Source: Liolophura sinensis
Taxonomy: Eukaryota > Mollusca > Polyplacophora > Chitonida > Chitonidae
Length of the DNA: 64,000 nucleotides
Assembly (NCBI RefSeq): GCF_032854445.1
Contig: NC_088295.1
Location: 67,857,058 to 67,921,057, forward strand
Reading direction: 5' to 3'
This document shows positions 57,301-60,300 of this stretch, piece by piece. Both the position numbers and the translations under genes were made by a program. How positions within the stretch are numbered: the stretch's first letter is position 1; every line of letters begins with the position of its first letter. A model generated the notes under the pieces. The model saw only the letters and a list, made by a program, of their open reading frames with translations. It did not search any database and was not told where the DNA came from.

Positions 57301-60300
57301 CCATAGAATCTTTTAGGTAATCTTGCATGTAGTTCAAATGGAGAGGACTTGCCATCCACTACTATTAAATAAACCGAAACTATGTGAAATATTCTTGAAT
57401 GTAAGCAATGTTCAATCAATTCACTAATTTGGAGGTGAGAAAACACACGACATGAAACCTCCAATTCAGAAAAAGTTAAATCACCCAGTTAACCACTCAG
57501 TGTGCTATCCCCTATGAACACAAACATACCATAACCACTACCATAAATGACCTAAAGTTTCGCCCTGGGATTTGGAAAGTGTATTCCAAGATTCATTGCC
57601 TTGACTGTTGTTGTTACTGACTGAGCGCTGCGGGAGAGCATCTGGGGTGGTCAGGGGATTATATGGACAGTTCATGAATGTAATAAACAAGCTTGAGCGG
57701 TTAGTCTGTGCTCCTGCCGTCAACAGTTCAAGTTTTCTTCAGTTTCAATCATAATAAAATATCAGTACATGCACTTTAGGTCATTTACAACATGTTTTGT
57801 GTTAAGTATATTTTCAAATATTACCCCAACCCACGGCCAAACCATTGCACAATCACAGTGGTCAGTTATATAAAATTATTATGGTCATTATGGTGTTTGG
57901 AACATATGAAAGTTAAAAAGTAAATACTATAAATTCCCCAGCACAATATAAATTCAATCAACATGTACTTACTCCAACAAAGGCTCAAACGCCAGACTGT
58001 TAGGAACTTGTAAATGCTTCTGTAAGCCTGAAACAATCTCTGGCTGAAATAATCAAAAAAGTGTTTATTTTGTCATTTAATATGATGATTCACTAAGTTA
58101 AGCCCATGATTTAAAAACTTTCATCCGTATTCACAAATCTTGGAAAATCAAATTTCTCTTAAACTTCTTTACATTAATGACATTGTTGCCATAAAGTGAT
58201 GGTGATATACACGAAAGAATTTTGAAAGTTTTGATAAAAGCGGACCCACAACAGTGTTACACGCATTTATTATGTTAAAATCTATGCACGTATAAAGACT
58301 GAGGAAACAAATTCATCGTAAAAATTCCACAATTTGTTGTTCCTCATATAGGGCGCCTACTGAATTACCTCCCTATAGGACGCTCTCCCATTTAAAAGGC
58401 CAATTTTTTTTGGAACAAGCTGTTGTTAGATGAGATCCCTGGAAAGGGCTGATGTCGAATTTCGAAGCTAAAGCAGCGTAAGGTAGTTGATGACCTGCCT
58501 TCAAGACAGATTTTAATTTTGCAAAACTGATTTGAAAAGCCCAGGATAAACATTTTATAATTTTAAGCTCTTTGGAGAAAATTTCAAAATCTTCTACTGA
58601 AATAAATATACTGATGTACAGCAGAAAACTTCAGAGAACTCTTTCTACCAGTCCTGAAAAACATCGACTTCATTTAAGATCTTTCAACATATCTTCGCCT
58701 CTCCATGACTGATGTCAATTTTATTGGCATTCATGGAATTCTTAGAATTCCAGAAATCATTTTTACATTTCCTAGAGACTGGTTCTCATGACCTACTTCC
58801 TTGTTATTCCAATATGAGAGTTCCCACCTCTCGGAATTTCACACCTCAAAAACTAATCTCATGATACTTTAAAGCTGCTGTTGTTGACAAGGGAGGCAAT
58901 TCACAGGAGGCCTATTGCCAGGTGATCTTATGACGGTGATTTATTTATTTATTTTCCCTGATGAGAAAACGGCATATAAAATAAGTTTTATGCAACAGAC
59001 ATGTATTTCTTCATGCAATAACGGGGTTGTAATCGAGGGGCAAATTACTTACAACAGTAAAATGCCTCTAATGCTTATATTTACCTCATGATGGACTAAC
59101 TGTGTGAAGGTCTGAACCTGGGCAGATATTTCTGTCCTGAAGTTAGCTGCAAAACAGAAATTCAACTCATCATTTCACATTTGGAGAACATAAAGAATAT
59201 GATAACACATTTTGTAGAAAGATATTAATATAGCATTGACCTGGAATGCAATATTACAGGGATATGAAGTGCCCCTTAAATGCTTTTTTCTCTATTTTTG
59301 TGTGCCTTGGATTATCCAGTAATGACGTCGTAAGGAAAGGCCAATCAGCCAAGCACGTTAGTGTACATACGTTAGCTGATATTGGAGGTTGACAGTTGAG
59401 CTTGGAAGTACTTTTATATTTATTCATGTTGTTGTTGTTATTCTTCGTGCATGGATAAGGGGTCTCCTGATGTCAGATCCTGATGTTTGTATCAAACATA
59501 GCCCAACAATAAATGGTTCAAAACAGTCATCAAACAGTGAATACATAAAACGCATATAAAACCTCCAGCAAATAAGATTAATCTAATTATCATCAAGCCA
59601 ATGGCATGGACTAAAACCTGTACATCTTTGTATTTCTTGTATACATGTACAAACAACACTCATGCGTAAGGTTGGGCACCCAACCTGTGCTTTTTACAAA
59701 TATATTTTATATCATTAAACTGCAAAAGAAATGTAACCGATTTCAAAGCGTAAATTTAAGATGAGTAATTTGACAGTTGCTGTAGTCAGAAATTTCCTAA
59801 ATTGTGAGTGGGACTTCTATGGCTCTGTCTGGTTTCCTCTCACCATAATGCTGGCTGCCATTGTGTAAGTGAAAATATTTTTGAGTGTAGCGTAAAACAC
59901 CAATGATATAAATACAGAGGGATGCACATGGCTTGTTTTGTGTCATAGTATGCATTAAAATTTAGGTTTAAAATTTAGAAGCTCTGCACATTCTTGTGCA
60001 CACCATAGTCTTACAAGATAATGCCATATAATATATATATAAAAGGGTTTAACGAGTGTATAGTCTTGATGTTATCTGAGGATGGTCCGTCACTGTTCCA
60101 CGGATCTTCATTTTCGTTGTCTGTGAAACCCTCAAGTAAACAACTCAGATCTATATTGTCCCAACTGACGAACTCATTTTTAAAAGACGAGGACTTACGC
60201 TCCATGGCAAATGACAAGCCTGATTGTTGATCTCAGAGTATTAGTTGCGCTTTCTCCTTAACACTGGATGTCATGTTACAAGGACAAAATTAAAAGTGGT